DNA of 41,727 bases from Lentisphaeria bacterium UBA1791 (GCA_002314455.1 DCFZ01000055.1:92832-134558); one strand, 5' to 3'. Counted from the first letter of the stretch, positions 8,786 through 17,165 are shown. Made by a program: numbers and translations. The notes: generated by a model not told the origin, from the letters alone.

Positions 8786-9282
8786 TTTCAGATGCGTGTT
8801 GTGCCGACATCACGAAACTTGCCGTCGATGCGATCGTCAATGCCGCCAATCCATCGTTGCTCGGGGGCGGCGGCGTCGACGGTGCAATCCACCGCGCGGC
8901 AGGGCATGAACTTCTGGCGGCATGCCGCGTTTTCGGCGGCTGCCCGACGGGGGAAGCGCGCATCACGCCGGGATTTCGGCTGCCGGCGAAATTCGTCATT
9001 CACACCCCCGGTCCCGTCTGGCATGGCGGAGCCCGCAACGAAGACGAGTTGCTGAAAAACTGCTATTTGAATTCCTTGCGGCTTGCCGCGGAAAATCATT
9101 GCCGCACGCTCGCTTTTTCCTGCATCAGCACCGGCGTTTACGGTTTCCCCAAGGAACGGGCGGCGAAAATCGCCGTTGAAACGGTTGCCGGTTGGGATCA
9201 GCCCTTGCCGGAAAAGGTGATTTTCTGTTGCTTTTCGCAAGCTGATCTTGCGCTTTATCAAACGCTTTTGCCGTCACGATGA
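8782..9282 (+). CDS. Macro domain protein (O-acetyl-ADP-ribose deacetylase type)
   Basis: This 166-aa single-domain protein has the macro-domain signatures VDAIVNAANPSLLGGGGVDGA (residues about 14-34) and the second-loop SCISTGVYGFPKERAA that closes over ADP-ribose. MacroD-type enzymes remove ADP-ribose from acidic residues or deacetylate O-acetyl-ADP-ribose. The start at 8782 is preferred because it forms an ATGA overlap with the GT9 stop; the open frame begins seven codons earlier with no better site. Its own stop overlaps the mutY ATG by ATGA. The role beside a DNA glycosylase is unknown, though reversal of ADP-ribosylation in a damage response would fit. Confidence 0.92.
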   Translation: MISDACCADITKLAVDAIVNAANPSLLGGGGVDGAIHRAAGHELLAACRVFGGCPTGEARITPGFRLPAKFVIHTPGPVWHGGARNEDELLKNCYLNSLRLAAENHCRTLAFSCISTGVYGFPKERAAKIAVETVAGWDQPLPEKVIFCCFSQADLALYQTLLPSR

Positions 9283-10319
9283 TCCCGACCGAATTGCCCC
9301 GCTTGCTGATTTCCTGGTACCGCAACGCCCGTCGCGACCTGCCGTGGCGCAAGACCCGTGACGCTTACGCCGTGATGGTTTCGGAGTTGATGCTCCAGCA
9401 AACGCGCGTCGAAACGGTGATCCCGTATTACCGCCGGTTTCTCGCTGAATTGCCCGACGTCGCGGCGCTGAGCCGGGTCGCCGACGACGCCCTGCTGAAA
9501 TTGTGGCAGGGGCTGGGCTACTATCGCCGTGCCGCGATGCTGAAGCAGGCGGCGCAGGTCATCATGGAAAAGTACGACGGCGTTTTCCCCAGCGACTACG
9601 AATCGATCCGCCGATTGCCGGGCATCGGCGATTATACGGCGGGCGCGATCGCTTCGATCGCATTCGGTCAGCCGCGCGCCGCCGTCGACGGCAACGTATT
9701 GCGCGTGATCAGCCGCGTGACCGATGACGACCGGGATGTTTTTTCCGTTTCGTCGCGCCGCCGGATCGCCGGCGAACTGGAGTCGCTTTATCCTGAAAAC
9801 GCCGCTTCTGATTTTACGCAAAGTCTGATGGAACTCGGCGCCACGGTCTGTCTGCCCAACGGCGCGCCCCGTTGTGATGTGTGTCCTGTAAAAACGCTCT
9901 GCCTTGCCGAAAAAAACGGGACGATCGCTTTGCGCCCGATGAAAAAAGTTCAGAAAGCGCGGAAAGTCGAAAAAAAGACGCTCTATTTTTTAACTTGCAA
10001 CGGCCGGATCGCCTTGATGCGTCGCCCGGGGCAGGGGGTGCTTGCCAATCTGTACGGCTTTCCGGAGGACGCCGGATTTTTGACGCCTGCCGGGATCCAA
10101 AAGCGGCATGCAAATTGGCACGTTTCGGGCAATGCGCTTGCCGCCAAGCACGTCTTTACCCATTTAGAATGGCATATGCGCTGGTTTTGCGCCGAATCCG
10201 ATCAGGAAACAGCTGATTTCATCTGGGTGACGCATCCGGAGTTGGAGCAGAAATATCCGATTCCGACGGCATTTTCCGCATACCGGAAATTGGCAGACAT
10301 CGTTAAAAAAGAGTCTTGA
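9279..10319 (+). CDS. mutY: A/G-specific adenine DNA glycosylase MutY
   Basis: This 346-aa enzyme removes adenine mispaired with 8-oxoguanine. The helix-hairpin-helix LPGIGDYTAGAI (113-124), catalytic Glu36 in SELMLQQT and Asp137 in AVDGNVLRV are present. The iron-sulfur cluster ligands are Cys191, Cys199, Cys202 and Cys208, giving C-X7-C-X2-C-X5-C rather than the X6 spacing of E. coli; the extra residue sits in the first loop (CLPNGAPRC). A NUDIX-like C-terminal recognition domain follows from about 225. The ATG overlaps the macro-domain stop by ATGA. The 3' end overlaps the convergent mntP gene by 17 bases. Confidence 0.96.
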   Translation: MIPTELPRLLISWYRNARRDLPWRKTRDAYAVMVSELMLQQTRVETVIPYYRRFLAELPDVAALSRVADDALLKLWQGLGYYRRAAMLKQAAQVIMEKYDGVFPSDYESIRRLPGIGDYTAGAIASIAFGQPRAAVDGNVLRVISRVTDDDRDVFSVSSRRRIAGELESLYPENAASDFTQSLMELGATVCLPNGAPRCDVCPVKTLCLAEKNGTIALRPMKKVQKARKVEKKTLYFLTCNGRIALMRRPGQGVLANLYGFPEDAGFLTPAGIQKRHANWHVSGNALAAKHVFTHLEWHMRWFCAESDQETADFIWVTHPELEQKYPIPTAFSAYRKLADIVKKES

Positions 10320-10842
10320 TGCCGAGCAAAATCAGAACGCTTCCCCCGATGACCATCGCGGTTGCGGGGGAAATGTGTTTGCCGCTTTGTTTTCCGGTGA
10401 TGGCGCCGAGCATGGCGATCAAAAAGGTGACGACGCCGATAATCGTGCATTCAAGGAAAAGATGACAACATCCGACGCAGGCGAAGCCGACCCCGACAAA
10501 CAAAGCGTCGATGCTGGTTGCCAGCGCAAGAAAAAGCAATGCCCACAAGGAGCACGAAACGCTCTCTTTTTCATTGCGGTCGTGGATCATTTTTGCGCCG
10601 ATGCCGATCAGCAACGCCGCCGCGATGATGCGACCGTACTGCTGAAGCAGTTCACAAAAGAGCGTGCCGCCGAAAAATCCGCCGAGCGGCATAAGAAATT
10701 GAAACAATCCGAAAAGCGCGGACGACAGGAGCATCTTGCCCCGGTCGTACCGCGTTTTTTCGACGACGCCGAGGGTGACGCTGACGCCAAAGGCGTCCAT
10801 TGCCAACGCGCCGCCGAGCAAGATCGCTTCAATCCACCACAT
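10303..10842 (-). CDS. mntP: Manganese efflux pump MntP
   Basis: This 179-aa protein has six hydrophobic segments with two internal repeats, ALAMDAFGVSVTLGVV near the N-terminus and LATSIDALFVGVGFA in the second half. The conserved Asp residues in these two segments (AMDAF and SIDAL) are the MntP family signature. It exports Mn2+ across the inner membrane. It follows the alpha/beta hydrolase gene by 15 bases on the same strand and runs tail-to-tail into mutY with a 17-base overlap. No Mn riboswitch (yybP-ykoY type) leader is possible in the 15-base gap, so control must come from the operon promoter. Confidence 0.93.
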   Translation of the reverse strand: MWWIEAILLGGALAMDAFGVSVTLGVVEKTRYDRGKMLLSSALFGLFQFLMPLGGFFGGTLFCELLQQYGRIIAAALLIGIGAKMIHDRNEKESVSCSLWALLFLALATSIDALFVGVGFACVGCCHLFLECTIIGVVTFLIAMLGAITGKQSGKHISPATAMVIGGSVLILLGIKTLF

Positions 10843-10857
10843 CGCGCAAACCCGAAA

Positions 10858-12042
10858 TCAGAGTTCGACAACGTCCGTCGAAGCGGGCCACTGCCACGCT
10901 CCGGAGTAGTCGCGGTCGTAAATGTTGAGATAAACCGCTTTCGCGCCCGCGGGGATCGGAGCTGAAACGACGTTGCCCTTGACTTCGGCGGGGAGCGTTT
11001 TCCATTCGCGCTTGACGCCGGGCTTTTCGTCCAGCGAGTAGATCAATTCCGCGCGCTTGACGCCGTCGCCGGGATCCAGCACGATCGCCCGGGCGCGGTT
11101 GCCGTTGACGCTGATTCCCGAGATGCGCGGCAGCGAAGTATCCTTGTTGCAGAAACTGTCAACGTAGCGCTGAAGCCCGAGATAATCCCAGCCGACGTGA
11201 TCGTGGTCGAGGCGGACGACGAGCGCAACGCCTTGCGTTCCCGGGGCTTGCTGATAGGTTTTCTGCCACTGCGCGATCTCAAAGGCGCCGTCGTTCGTAC
11301 CGGCGATCCACATCGTCGGAACGGTGAGATTTTCCATGAAGTATTTGGGCTCAAAGGTATCCTTGGCGTACTTGATGAAGCCGCCGTCGGCGCCGAGATC
11401 CCAGTTGCCGCAGCCGTAGCACAAAGCGGCGAAGGCGAAGCGGTGGTCGAGCGAACAGGCGATCGACCCCATCACGCTGCCCCACGAAATGCCGAGCAAG
11501 CCGATCTTGTCGGGGTTGATCTCTTTCTGTTGCCGCAAAAAGGTGTTGGCGCGGATCGCGAGCGCGACGCCGTTGTGCACCCACAAGTGACGCATCGCAT
11601 CGTTGCCTTCGCCGAACGTGCCGGCGATATCCTGCCACGAACCTTTCAGAACCGGACGCTTGGGGCGCTCGATCTCAAATGCCGGTTCCTGACCGTAGTG
11701 GTCAAAGGTGATCGCCGCATAGCCGCGCGCCGCCCACGATTTGACGTAGCTGGCGAACGCCGTTCCGCCGCCCCCGTGAAAGAGGACGACCGCCGGAAAT
11801 CCGCCTTCGGGCGCGGGGCCGTCGGGCAGGGCATAATAGACGTAGACTTTGGTCGTCTTGCCGTCTGCACTTTTCGGTCCTTCCAAGAGGAAAGAGCGAA
11901 CGCCTTCCACGCGGTATTTTTCCAATCCCGCGTCGGAAAATGTCTGCGGAATGGCAAAGAGTTCCTCTTTGCTCCATTGCATCGGCTCGGCGGAGTACGC
12001 AAGTGCCGTCAGCGTCGTGGCGAGAATCGTTTCTTTGATCAT
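10858..12042 (-). CDS. Secreted alpha/beta hydrolase (dienelactone hydrolase / acetyl-esterase-like)
   Basis: This 394-aa protein has a short signal peptide (MIKETILATTLTALAYSA), an oxyanion loop LFHGGGGTAFASY, nucleophile elbow GISWGS (Ser), acid in AGTNDGAF and catalytic His in RLDHDHVGWDY, so the triad is complete. A beta-rich C-terminal region of about 100 residues follows. It resembles secreted acetylxylan-esterase-like or PhoPQ-activated-like hydrolases common in polysaccharide-degrading bacteria. It overlaps the stop of the sodium/solute symporter by ATGA, so both are made together; release of an acylated sugar followed by uptake is a reasonable inference. The true substrate is not known. 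Confidence 0.85.
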   Translation of the reverse strand: MIKETILATTLTALAYSAEPMQWSKEELFAIPQTFSDAGLEKYRVEGVRSFLLEGPKSADGKTTKVYVYYALPDGPAPEGGFPAVVLFHGGGGTAFASYVKSWAARGYAAITFDHYGQEPAFEIERPKRPVLKGSWQDIAGTFGEGNDAMRHLWVHNGVALAIRANTFLRQQKEINPDKIGLLGISWGSVMGSIACSLDHRFAFAALCYGCGNWDLGADGGFIKYAKDTFEPKYFMENLTVPTMWIAGTNDGAFEIAQWQKTYQQAPGTQGVALVVRLDHDHVGWDYLGLQRYVDSFCNKDTSLPRISGISVNGNRARAIVLDPGDGVKRAELIYSLDEKPGVKREWKTLPAEVKGNVVSAPIPAGAKAVYLNIYDRDYSGAWQWPASTDVVEL

Positions 12043-14108
12043 TCTTTCTTTTCCTTATCTTCTTCCACTGTGCCGTCGTCGTTGGCTTGCGCGAGGTGTT
12101 CGCGCATGTCACCGGGCAGCAGATAGGCGTTGTAAAGACCGCCGATGGTCAGCCAGACGGTCGCGACAATCATGATGATCAATTGGACGGTGAAGTAAGT
12201 CCGCCAGTAGCCGTTCCAGACAAAGAGCGGAATGTCGGTGACCCCCGGGAACCATCCGGCTTTGATCATAAAATAGGCGGCCGTGCCGATGATGAGACAA
12301 ACCCACCAGATGAGACAGTAGCCGATCGTGAACCAGAAAAGGAAGCCGTCGACCTTGCCGAATTCCTTGGAGTAACCGATCTTTTCTTTCCACGTGCGCT
12401 TGGCGTCGGTGGAAATACCGGTCGTTTCGTCGATGGCGACGCGGTACTTGCCGCGGTGGAGCATCCGGTCGAGATTGAAGGCGGGTTTCGGGAAAACGAG
12501 CGACAAGATGATGTAGCTCAACGTGGCGACCGCCATCGCGATGAAGTAGACCACCTGACCGTTAAGCGGGAATTTGTCGAGGTGATTGGCGAACCAGGTG
12601 CAGTGGGGGAAAATCGCCAGCATTTTGATCGCGATCCAGTGCCACAAAGCCTGCGTCTGAAGCAGGGCGCCGATCAGGGCGAGCGCCCCGCCGGAGATCA
12701 TCGACACCCAGGCGGCGAGCGTTGTGCCGCGCTTCCAGTAAAGACCGCCGAAAATGACGATCCCGGCACCGCCGAGGTAAATCGCCCCGGTGACGGCGTA
12801 ATACATAAAAATCGGAATCTTGAAACCGTAGTGCTTTTCAAGCAACATCAACCCGATGCTGAAAATAAAGGCGAAACCGGCGACCGACGCGATCGACCAG
12901 CGCAACCAGCGAATGTGCCGCTTGGTGTCGACCGGCTTTTTCTGCAACGGCATCACGAAGTCCTGAATGAAAATGCTGCCCCAAGTGTGCAAACTCGTGT
13001 CGTCGATGCTGATCGAACAGGCAAAGATCATCGCGGCAAAGCCGCCGAAAAGCCATCCCGGCAGATGAAGCTGCAGGAAATTGGCGACGACCGTCATCGC
13101 ACTGCCGGTTGCTTCGATGTCGGTGCCGGCAAGAGTGTCGCGCAACGGCACCGCCTGACTTTCCAAGGCGGGGTTGTGCAACACTGCGTAGGCGATCAAT
13201 GGCGGCAGAATATAGCAGACCTGCGTTGCCAGATGGCGCCAGCGCGCCAACACGCCCGACATCTGCGCGTCGTGCGGCGTTTTGGCGGAGGAACCGTATC
13301 CCGCGCCGCCGCCCCAGCTTTTGGCATTGTAGATGCCGCCGTAAACGCCGATCAAAAAGTACCAGATGTTGAAATCGTCGATTTTGGCGGTGTTGAAAGG
13401 ATTGACGAATTCGTTGCGCGAGGCAAGCCCCTCAAAGAGGTCGTTCCAGCAGAAGCCGGCGACGAGGAAACAGAGCATCGTGACAATCAATATCTTGCAG
13501 ATGACTTCCTGATAGAAGTCGGTCAGCATAATGCTGATCTGACCGCCGATCAGCGCAATCGCCGTAGCGAAGCCGAGGTTGAAAAACATCACGACGATCG
13601 CCGTGTCGCAGACAAAGCCGTGGTGGAACAGCGTGACCGTGAAAGATTCCGGTAAATTGAGCAATCCGATCGTCAGCCGGGCGACGACCAGCGGCATGAT
13701 CGCGTAGTTGATCACACCCGATATCCAACTTAAAAAGCCGGCGAAAACACGGAATTTCCGGCTGTAACGCATTTCAAAGAACTGAAACAGGGTCAACGCG
13801 CGGGTCTCGCGGAAACGATAGGTGATGAAACCCGTGACGGCGACGACCAGCCCCACCGGTACGCCGATCTGATCCCACCAGATCGGGGTGGCGCCCGCCG
13901 AATAGTACATTTCCCAGGTGGCGACCATGCCGGCTCCGCCGGTCATGCCGCCCGCGACAGTCAACAAATACTTGCGCGCCATACGGTTGGCGGAAAGAAA
14001 GTCCGCGACGCCCTTGACGTATTTATTGGACCAAATGGTGATCGCCAGCATGCCAAGCATAAGGACTGAAAAAAAGATCCAAAAAGAAACCGAAGAAAAC
14101 AACGTCAT
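12039..14108 (-). CDS. Sodium:solute symporter (SSS family)
   Basis: This 689-aa integral membrane protein has about thirteen or more hydrophobic segments and the SSS-type stretch GGMTGGAGMVATWEMYYSAG near residue 50. It is longer than typical SSS carriers (500-600 aa) because of a hydrophilic insert around residues 545-600 and an acidic tail (DDGTVEEDKEKKE). SSS proteins couple Na+ entry to uptake of sugars, carboxylates, amino acids or nucleosides. The start at 14108 (MTLFSSVSFWIFF) is chosen because the 27 residues upstream lie in the hairpin-bearing intergenic region and are polar. The ribosome binding site is weak (ATGGAC 12 bases upstream). The hydrolase gene downstream is translationally coupled. 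Confidence 0.88.
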   Translation of the reverse strand: MTLFSSVSFWIFFSVLMLGMLAITIWSNKYVKGVADFLSANRMARKYLLTVAGGMTGGAGMVATWEMYYSAGATPIWWDQIGVPVGLVVAVTGFITYRFRETRALTLFQFFEMRYSRKFRVFAGFLSWISGVINYAIMPLVVARLTIGLLNLPESFTVTLFHHGFVCDTAIVVMFFNLGFATAIALIGGQISIMLTDFYQEVICKILIVTMLCFLVAGFCWNDLFEGLASRNEFVNPFNTAKIDDFNIWYFLIGVYGGIYNAKSWGGGAGYGSSAKTPHDAQMSGVLARWRHLATQVCYILPPLIAYAVLHNPALESQAVPLRDTLAGTDIEATGSAMTVVANFLQLHLPGWLFGGFAAMIFACSISIDDTSLHTWGSIFIQDFVMPLQKKPVDTKRHIRWLRWSIASVAGFAFIFSIGLMLLEKHYGFKIPIFMYYAVTGAIYLGGAGIVIFGGLYWKRGTTLAAWVSMISGGALALIGALLQTQALWHWIAIKMLAIFPHCTWFANHLDKFPLNGQVVYFIAMAVATLSYIILSLVFPKPAFNLDRMLHRGKYRVAIDETTGISTDAKRTWKEKIGYSKEFGKVDGFLFWFTIGYCLIWWVCLIIGTAAYFMIKAGWFPGVTDIPLFVWNGYWRTYFTVQLIIMIVATVWLTIGGLYNAYLLPGDMREHLAQANDDGTVEEDKEKKE

Positions 14109-14164
14109 AAAAAAAAGTCCATTGCTTGCAATATGAAAGGTTAAAAGTTTTCCCGTAATCGGGG

Positions 14165-14202
14165 AGCGGCAACTTCCGCAATGTTTCACGGAAGTTGCCG
14201 CT
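14165..14202 (-). terminator. Perfect 14-bp stem-loop after the Gfo/Idh gene
   Basis: AGCGGCAACTTCCG (14165-14178) is the exact reverse complement of CGGAAGTTGCCGCT (14189-14202), with a 10-base loop. It lies between the Gfo/Idh oxidoreductase stop and the symporter start. There is no T-run next to it on either strand, so it may be a transcript-end stabiliser or factor-dependent terminator rather than a classical intrinsic one. Confidence 0.6.
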
Positions 14203-14204
14203 TG

Positions 14205-14227
14205 AAATACGTCAAAACGACGTATTT
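14205..14227. repeat. Second inverted repeat, 9-bp stem
   Basis: AAATACGTC (14205-14213) and GACGTATTT (14219-14227) are perfect inverted repeats around a 5-base loop, directly beside the 14-bp stem-loop. It could be a protein-binding palindrome or a second RNA hairpin at the 3' end of the oxidoreductase transcript. Confidence 0.5.
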
Positions 14228-14245
14228 TTCATTCGTTTCGGTGAA

Positions 14246-15181
14246 CTACTTGCTCATCGAACGGATGTCTTCGATCATGCGGGTCATCGCGATCGCGGAT
14301 TCCGCGGTCAGCGTGTTCTGGCATTTGCCTTCGACCGCATCGCGGAAGTGCTCGAGTTCGCAGACGAACGCGCTCTTTTCCGCCGCGGGCACTTCGATGA
14401 CTTTGTATTCATCGGTGTGGATGATGATGCGATCGGGACGCTCAACGCGCATATAGCCGTTGTCGCCGAGGAAGGTGAAAGTGAGATCCTTGAAGCAAAA
14501 GGTTTCTTTCACTGCGTACATGCCCTGAAGCAGAGCGGTCACGCCGTCGCCGTAGTTGACCATCGCGTTGAAGCTGTCTTCCATTTCCCAGCCGAAACGA
14601 TGTTCGCAACGGGAGAAAAGGACTTCTTTCGGCAGCTTGCCGGTGATGTAGCTGATGAGGTCGAAATCGTGGATGCTCAATTCGTACATCGCGCCGACTT
14701 TCTTGACCCACTGCCCCTCGGGACGATCGTTGAAAGCCTGACTTTTGGTGCTGGTGATCGAAACGAGCTTGCCGATCTCAGGCAGATGCTTTTTCGCTTC
14801 GATGAAGATCGGCTCATAGCGCATCTTGAAACCGACCGCAAGGACTTTGCCCATTTTTTTGGCGAGGGCGTCGAGTTCCATGCCGCTGGCGACGTCGGTG
14901 GTCAGCGGTTTTTCGGAAAAGACGTTATATCCCGCTTCGAGCAACGCCTTGACCACGGGGTAGTGGGCACGCGGCGGCGTGACGACGCTGACGCCGTCGA
15001 GGTCTTTCGGCAGATCCTTTATATCGGTGATCGCCTGCGCGCCGCAAAGCTCGGCGCAGGACTTCGCCATTTCTTCCTTGAGGTCGCAGACCGCGACGAC
15101 TTGCACGCCCGGGATCGAAGCCCAGCTGCGCGCGTGTGCTTTACCGATGCCACCGCATCCGACAATACCAACCTTAAACAT
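14246..15181 (-). CDS. Gfo/Idh/MocA family NAD(P)-dependent oxidoreductase
   Basis: This 311-aa enzyme has an N-terminal Rossmann fold, VGIVGCGGIGKAHARSW (4-20), followed by the family motif EKPLT (about 91-95) that places Lys near the nicotinamide, and an alpha/beta C-terminal domain. Members oxidise or reduce sugars, inositols or biliverdin. An AAGGAG site lies 8 bases before the ATG. It sits downstream of two secreted binding-domain genes on the same strand, with a hairpin in the 68-base gap, and near a LacI regulator and a sugar isomerase. A role in sugar or inositol catabolism is likely but the substrate is unknown. Confidence 0.92.
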   Translation of the reverse strand: MFKVGIVGCGGIGKAHARSWASIPGVQVVAVCDLKEEMAKSCAELCGAQAITDIKDLPKDLDGVSVVTPPRAHYPVVKALLEAGYNVFSEKPLTTDVASGMELDALAKKMGKVLAVGFKMRYEPIFIEAKKHLPEIGKLVSITSTKSQAFNDRPEGQWVKKVGAMYELSIHDFDLISYITGKLPKEVLFSRCEHRFGWEMEDSFNAMVNYGDGVTALLQGMYAVKETFCFKDLTFTFLGDNGYMRVERPDRIIIHTDEYKVIEVPAAEKSAFVCELEHFRDAVEGKCQNTLTAESAIAMTRMIEDIRSMSK

Positions 15182-15203
15182 TTTTATTCTCCTTGTTTTA
15201 TGG

Positions 15204-15228
15204 TCTTCGGGAAACCTTTCCCGAAAGA
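15204..15228 (-). terminator. Stem-loop between the binding-domain gene and the Gfo/Idh gene
   Basis: CGGGAAA (15208-15214) pairs with TTTCCCG (15217-15223), flanked by TCTT and AAGA that extend the stem around one bulged base. It lies in the leader of the oxidoreductase and could reduce read-through or stabilise upstream mRNA; there is no clear T-tract. Confidence 0.4.
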
Positions 15229-15249
15229 CTGTTGGTTGCTGTACTTTAA

Positions 15250-15750
15250 TTAATCGACCAATTCCAGTTCCGCGACGTCCTCGGCATTGCCCTCGGGCTT
15301 GAACGCTTCGTCGGTGGTCAGGAGGATCAGGTCAAAACGGGCGTAATCACTCTGCGAGGTGAGCTTGATCTCGACTTCGCCGGCTTCGAGGTGCGTTTTG
15401 AGCATCGAGCGGGTCCATTCCCACGCGGCTTTGCCATCGGCGGTTTTCTTGTCGCCAAAGGTGCCGACTTTTTTGCCGTTGAGGTAAACGGTGGCTTTTC
15501 TGGAGTTGCCGCACATCGAATAATCGCGCACCCAGACGTAGTAATCACCGGCTTCCGGAATCGCGGTTTTTGCACTGACGGAAGCGTTGCGCTTGTTCAT
15601 ACGCAAATATTTGCCCTTGGAGGAAATGCCCATGTATTCGACCACGAAACCGTCGGCTTCCGGGAAGTTTTCGCACTCGATCATGAATTCAGCGGCTCCG
15701 GCTCCGGCAGTCAGCGCGGCGGCGGCGAGAAGGGTCATCAACTTTTTCAT
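15250..15750 (-). CDS. Small secreted protein with carbohydrate-binding-module-like fold
   Basis: This 166-aa protein has a signal peptide (MKKLMTLLAAAALTAGAGA) and one beta-rich domain. The pattern IECENFPEADGF, AGDYYVWVRDY, KATVYLNGKKVG, LEAGEVEIKLTS and FDLILLTTDEAF is the layout of CBM6/35-like or galactose-binding-like jelly rolls found in PVC-group proteins. No catalytic domain is attached. The ribosome binding site is AAGGAAAG. The gene 12 bases upstream encodes a paralogue with the same pattern (NFRKTQIFIDDRLVATLGDG, VDALLLTTSTAFLP), so this is a tandem duplication. It may bind a glycan or act as a surface/periplasmic subunit; the function is unknown. Confidence 0.78.
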   Translation of the reverse strand: MKKLMTLLAAAALTAGAGAAEFMIECENFPEADGFVVEYMGISSKGKYLRMNKRNASVSAKTAIPEAGDYYVWVRDYSMCGNSRKATVYLNGKKVGTFGDKKTADGKAAWEWTRSMLKTHLEAGEVEIKLTSQSDYARFDLILLTTDEAFKPEGNAEDVAELELVD

Positions 15751-15762
15751 TTTTCTTTCCTT

Positions 15763-16299
15763 TTATTGTTTTTCTTCGGAGATTTTTTGCAACTCCGCAA
15801 TTTTTTCCATTTTGCCCTGCGGGAGGAATGCCGTACTTGTGGTCAGCAACAACGCGTCGACCCGCGTATAGGGCGAAGTCGAGACGAGTTTGATCTTGAT
15901 CTTGCCCGCCTTCAAACGCGTCAGGGCAGGGGCGTGATACCAGGTGAAACTGCCGGCACGGTTGTTTTCCGGCGTGCCGTCGCCGAGCGTGGCAACCAAG
16001 CGGTCGTCGATAAAGATCTGCGTCTTTCGGAAATTGCCGTTGAAACTCATCGTCCGGAGCCAGACGGCGTAGTCGCCGCTCTGCGGCAACATAAATGTCG
16101 CTTCGGTCGCCGCGTTGTCCTCGGTGAAATGGAGAAACTCCCCGTTTTGCACCGCTTCGTCACGGACAAGTTTCACATCTTTTCGCTGGGGAAAAGATTC
16201 CGCCTCAACGAGGTATTCCGCCGAAAAAAACGGCAGACAAAGACCCCACGTCAAAAGCGCGATGAAAGATTTTTTTACGATGAAATTCAACGAAGTCAT
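15763..16299 (-). CDS. Small secreted CBM-like protein, paralogue of the next gene
   Basis: This protein of about 178 aa has a signal sequence (FIALLTWGLCLPFFSA) then a single domain matching its downstream neighbour block by block: YLVEAESFPQ, SGDYAVWLRTMSFNGNFRKT, LKAGKIKIKLVS, and DALLLTTSTAFLPQG. The pair therefore arose by duplication and then diverged. The start is uncertain: the frame is open to an ATG at 16320 (8 bases after the pseudopilin stop), to the ATG at 16299 used here, or a TTG at about 16290 that has GGA at a suitable distance. It lies between a pseudopilin and the second paralogue, in one transcription unit. The function is unknown. Confidence 0.72.
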   Translation of the reverse strand: MTSLNFIVKKSFIALLTWGLCLPFFSAEYLVEAESFPQRKDVKLVRDEAVQNGEFLHFTEDNAATEATFMLPQSGDYAVWLRTMSFNGNFRKTQIFIDDRLVATLGDGTPENNRAGSFTWYHAPALTRLKAGKIKIKLVSTSPYTRVDALLLTTSTAFLPQGKMEKIAELQKISEEKQ

Positions 16300-16328
16300 T
16301 CCAAAAACGTTTTCTGTCATTCAAACGA

Positions 16329-17165
16329 TCAGTTTTGAGCCCGGTTGCCGAAAGGCGCGTAGTATTTGTCGTTGTCGTTGATCGGCTGCCAGTTAAGGAA
16401 GCGTTTTTGGGCGCTGTCTTTGGTCTTTTCCGCCTGACAGACTTCCGCGTGACCATCCATCCAGGAAACGATGTAGCTCTCGGCGTGCGGCGCGGGAATG
16501 TATTCCCCCTTGCGGTACCCCTTTTGCGGGTCGCCGGAAGCGCCCGTCATACAGCTGTTGGCGCACATTTCCGCCATCATCGGGCAGAGCTCATACGAAA
16601 CCGGCAGTTTGGTCGATGTGTTGTACGGTTTTTTGACGTCTTCCGAGAAAAATTTAAAATTGTACATCGTGCGGCTGTCGATGGAGCGCGAGGCGTTGGC
16701 GAGGAAAAATCCGGCACGGGTTTTGGCATCCGTACCGTGTGTAGCTTTGTGAAGCTCTTTCTGAATACTGGGGCAAAGCCAGACGTCGCCGTTCTTTTTG
16801 GTGTCGCTGGAAACGGTGTAGTAACCGTTGGCGTCGGGGCCGCTCGTCAATTTGAAACTTTTGATGTAACCGTAATCCAAGACGCCGATGATGTGCCCCT
16901 GATCCTTGTTGACACTGTAATATTTGCTGTTGCCGCGCGGATTGTGGGGCACCTGGTCGTTGGTAGCTGCGACCGGCATCTGCCCCTTGTTGTCGGCACG
17001 GTAATTCACGACGGCAGTGCCGATGGTCTTGTAATTGTTGAGGCAAGTCGTACGCCGGCTGTTTTCCATCGCATTGCCGATGAGCGGGATGAGAATTGCC
17101 GCCAGAATGGCGATGATCGCAATGACGACCAAAAGTTCGATCAAAGTGAAAGTTTGCCGTTTCAT
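16329..17165 (-). CDS. Type II secretion/pilus-like pseudopilin with H-X9-DG motif
   Basis: This 278-aa protein starts with a class III prepilin leader (MKRQ then FTLIELLVVIAIIAILAA); cleavage would occur just before or at the Phe, and the hydrophobic helix then anchors the pseudopilin. The C-terminal PHAESYIVSWMDG gives a perfect H-X9-DG, the signature of the large DUF1559-like pseudopilin family expanded in Planctomycetota and Lentisphaerota. Ribosome binding site AGGAAG. It is first in a transcription unit with two secreted CBM-like genes and Gfo/Idh. Such proteins occur in dozens of copies in Lentisphaerota genomes and their individual functions are unknown. A cysteine-containing middle region may form disulfides. 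Confidence 0.9.
   Translation of the reverse strand: MKRQTFTLIELLVVIAIIAILAAILIPLIGNAMENSRRTTCLNNYKTIGTAVVNYRADNKGQMPVAATNDQVPHNPRGNSKYYSVNKDQGHIIGVLDYGYIKSFKLTSGPDANGYYTVSSDTKKNGDVWLCPSIQKELHKATHGTDAKTRAGFFLANASRSIDSRTMYNFKFFSEDVKKPYNTSTKLPVSYELCPMMAEMCANSCMTGASGDPQKGYRKGEYIPAPHAESYIVSWMDGHAEVCQAEKTKDSAQKRFLNWQPINDNDKYYAPFGNRAQN

Noticed and set aside
12087..13655. 522-codon open frame on the plus strand
   Set aside because: Lies antisense to the symporter gene with unlikely amino acid content (many D, R, H, Q).
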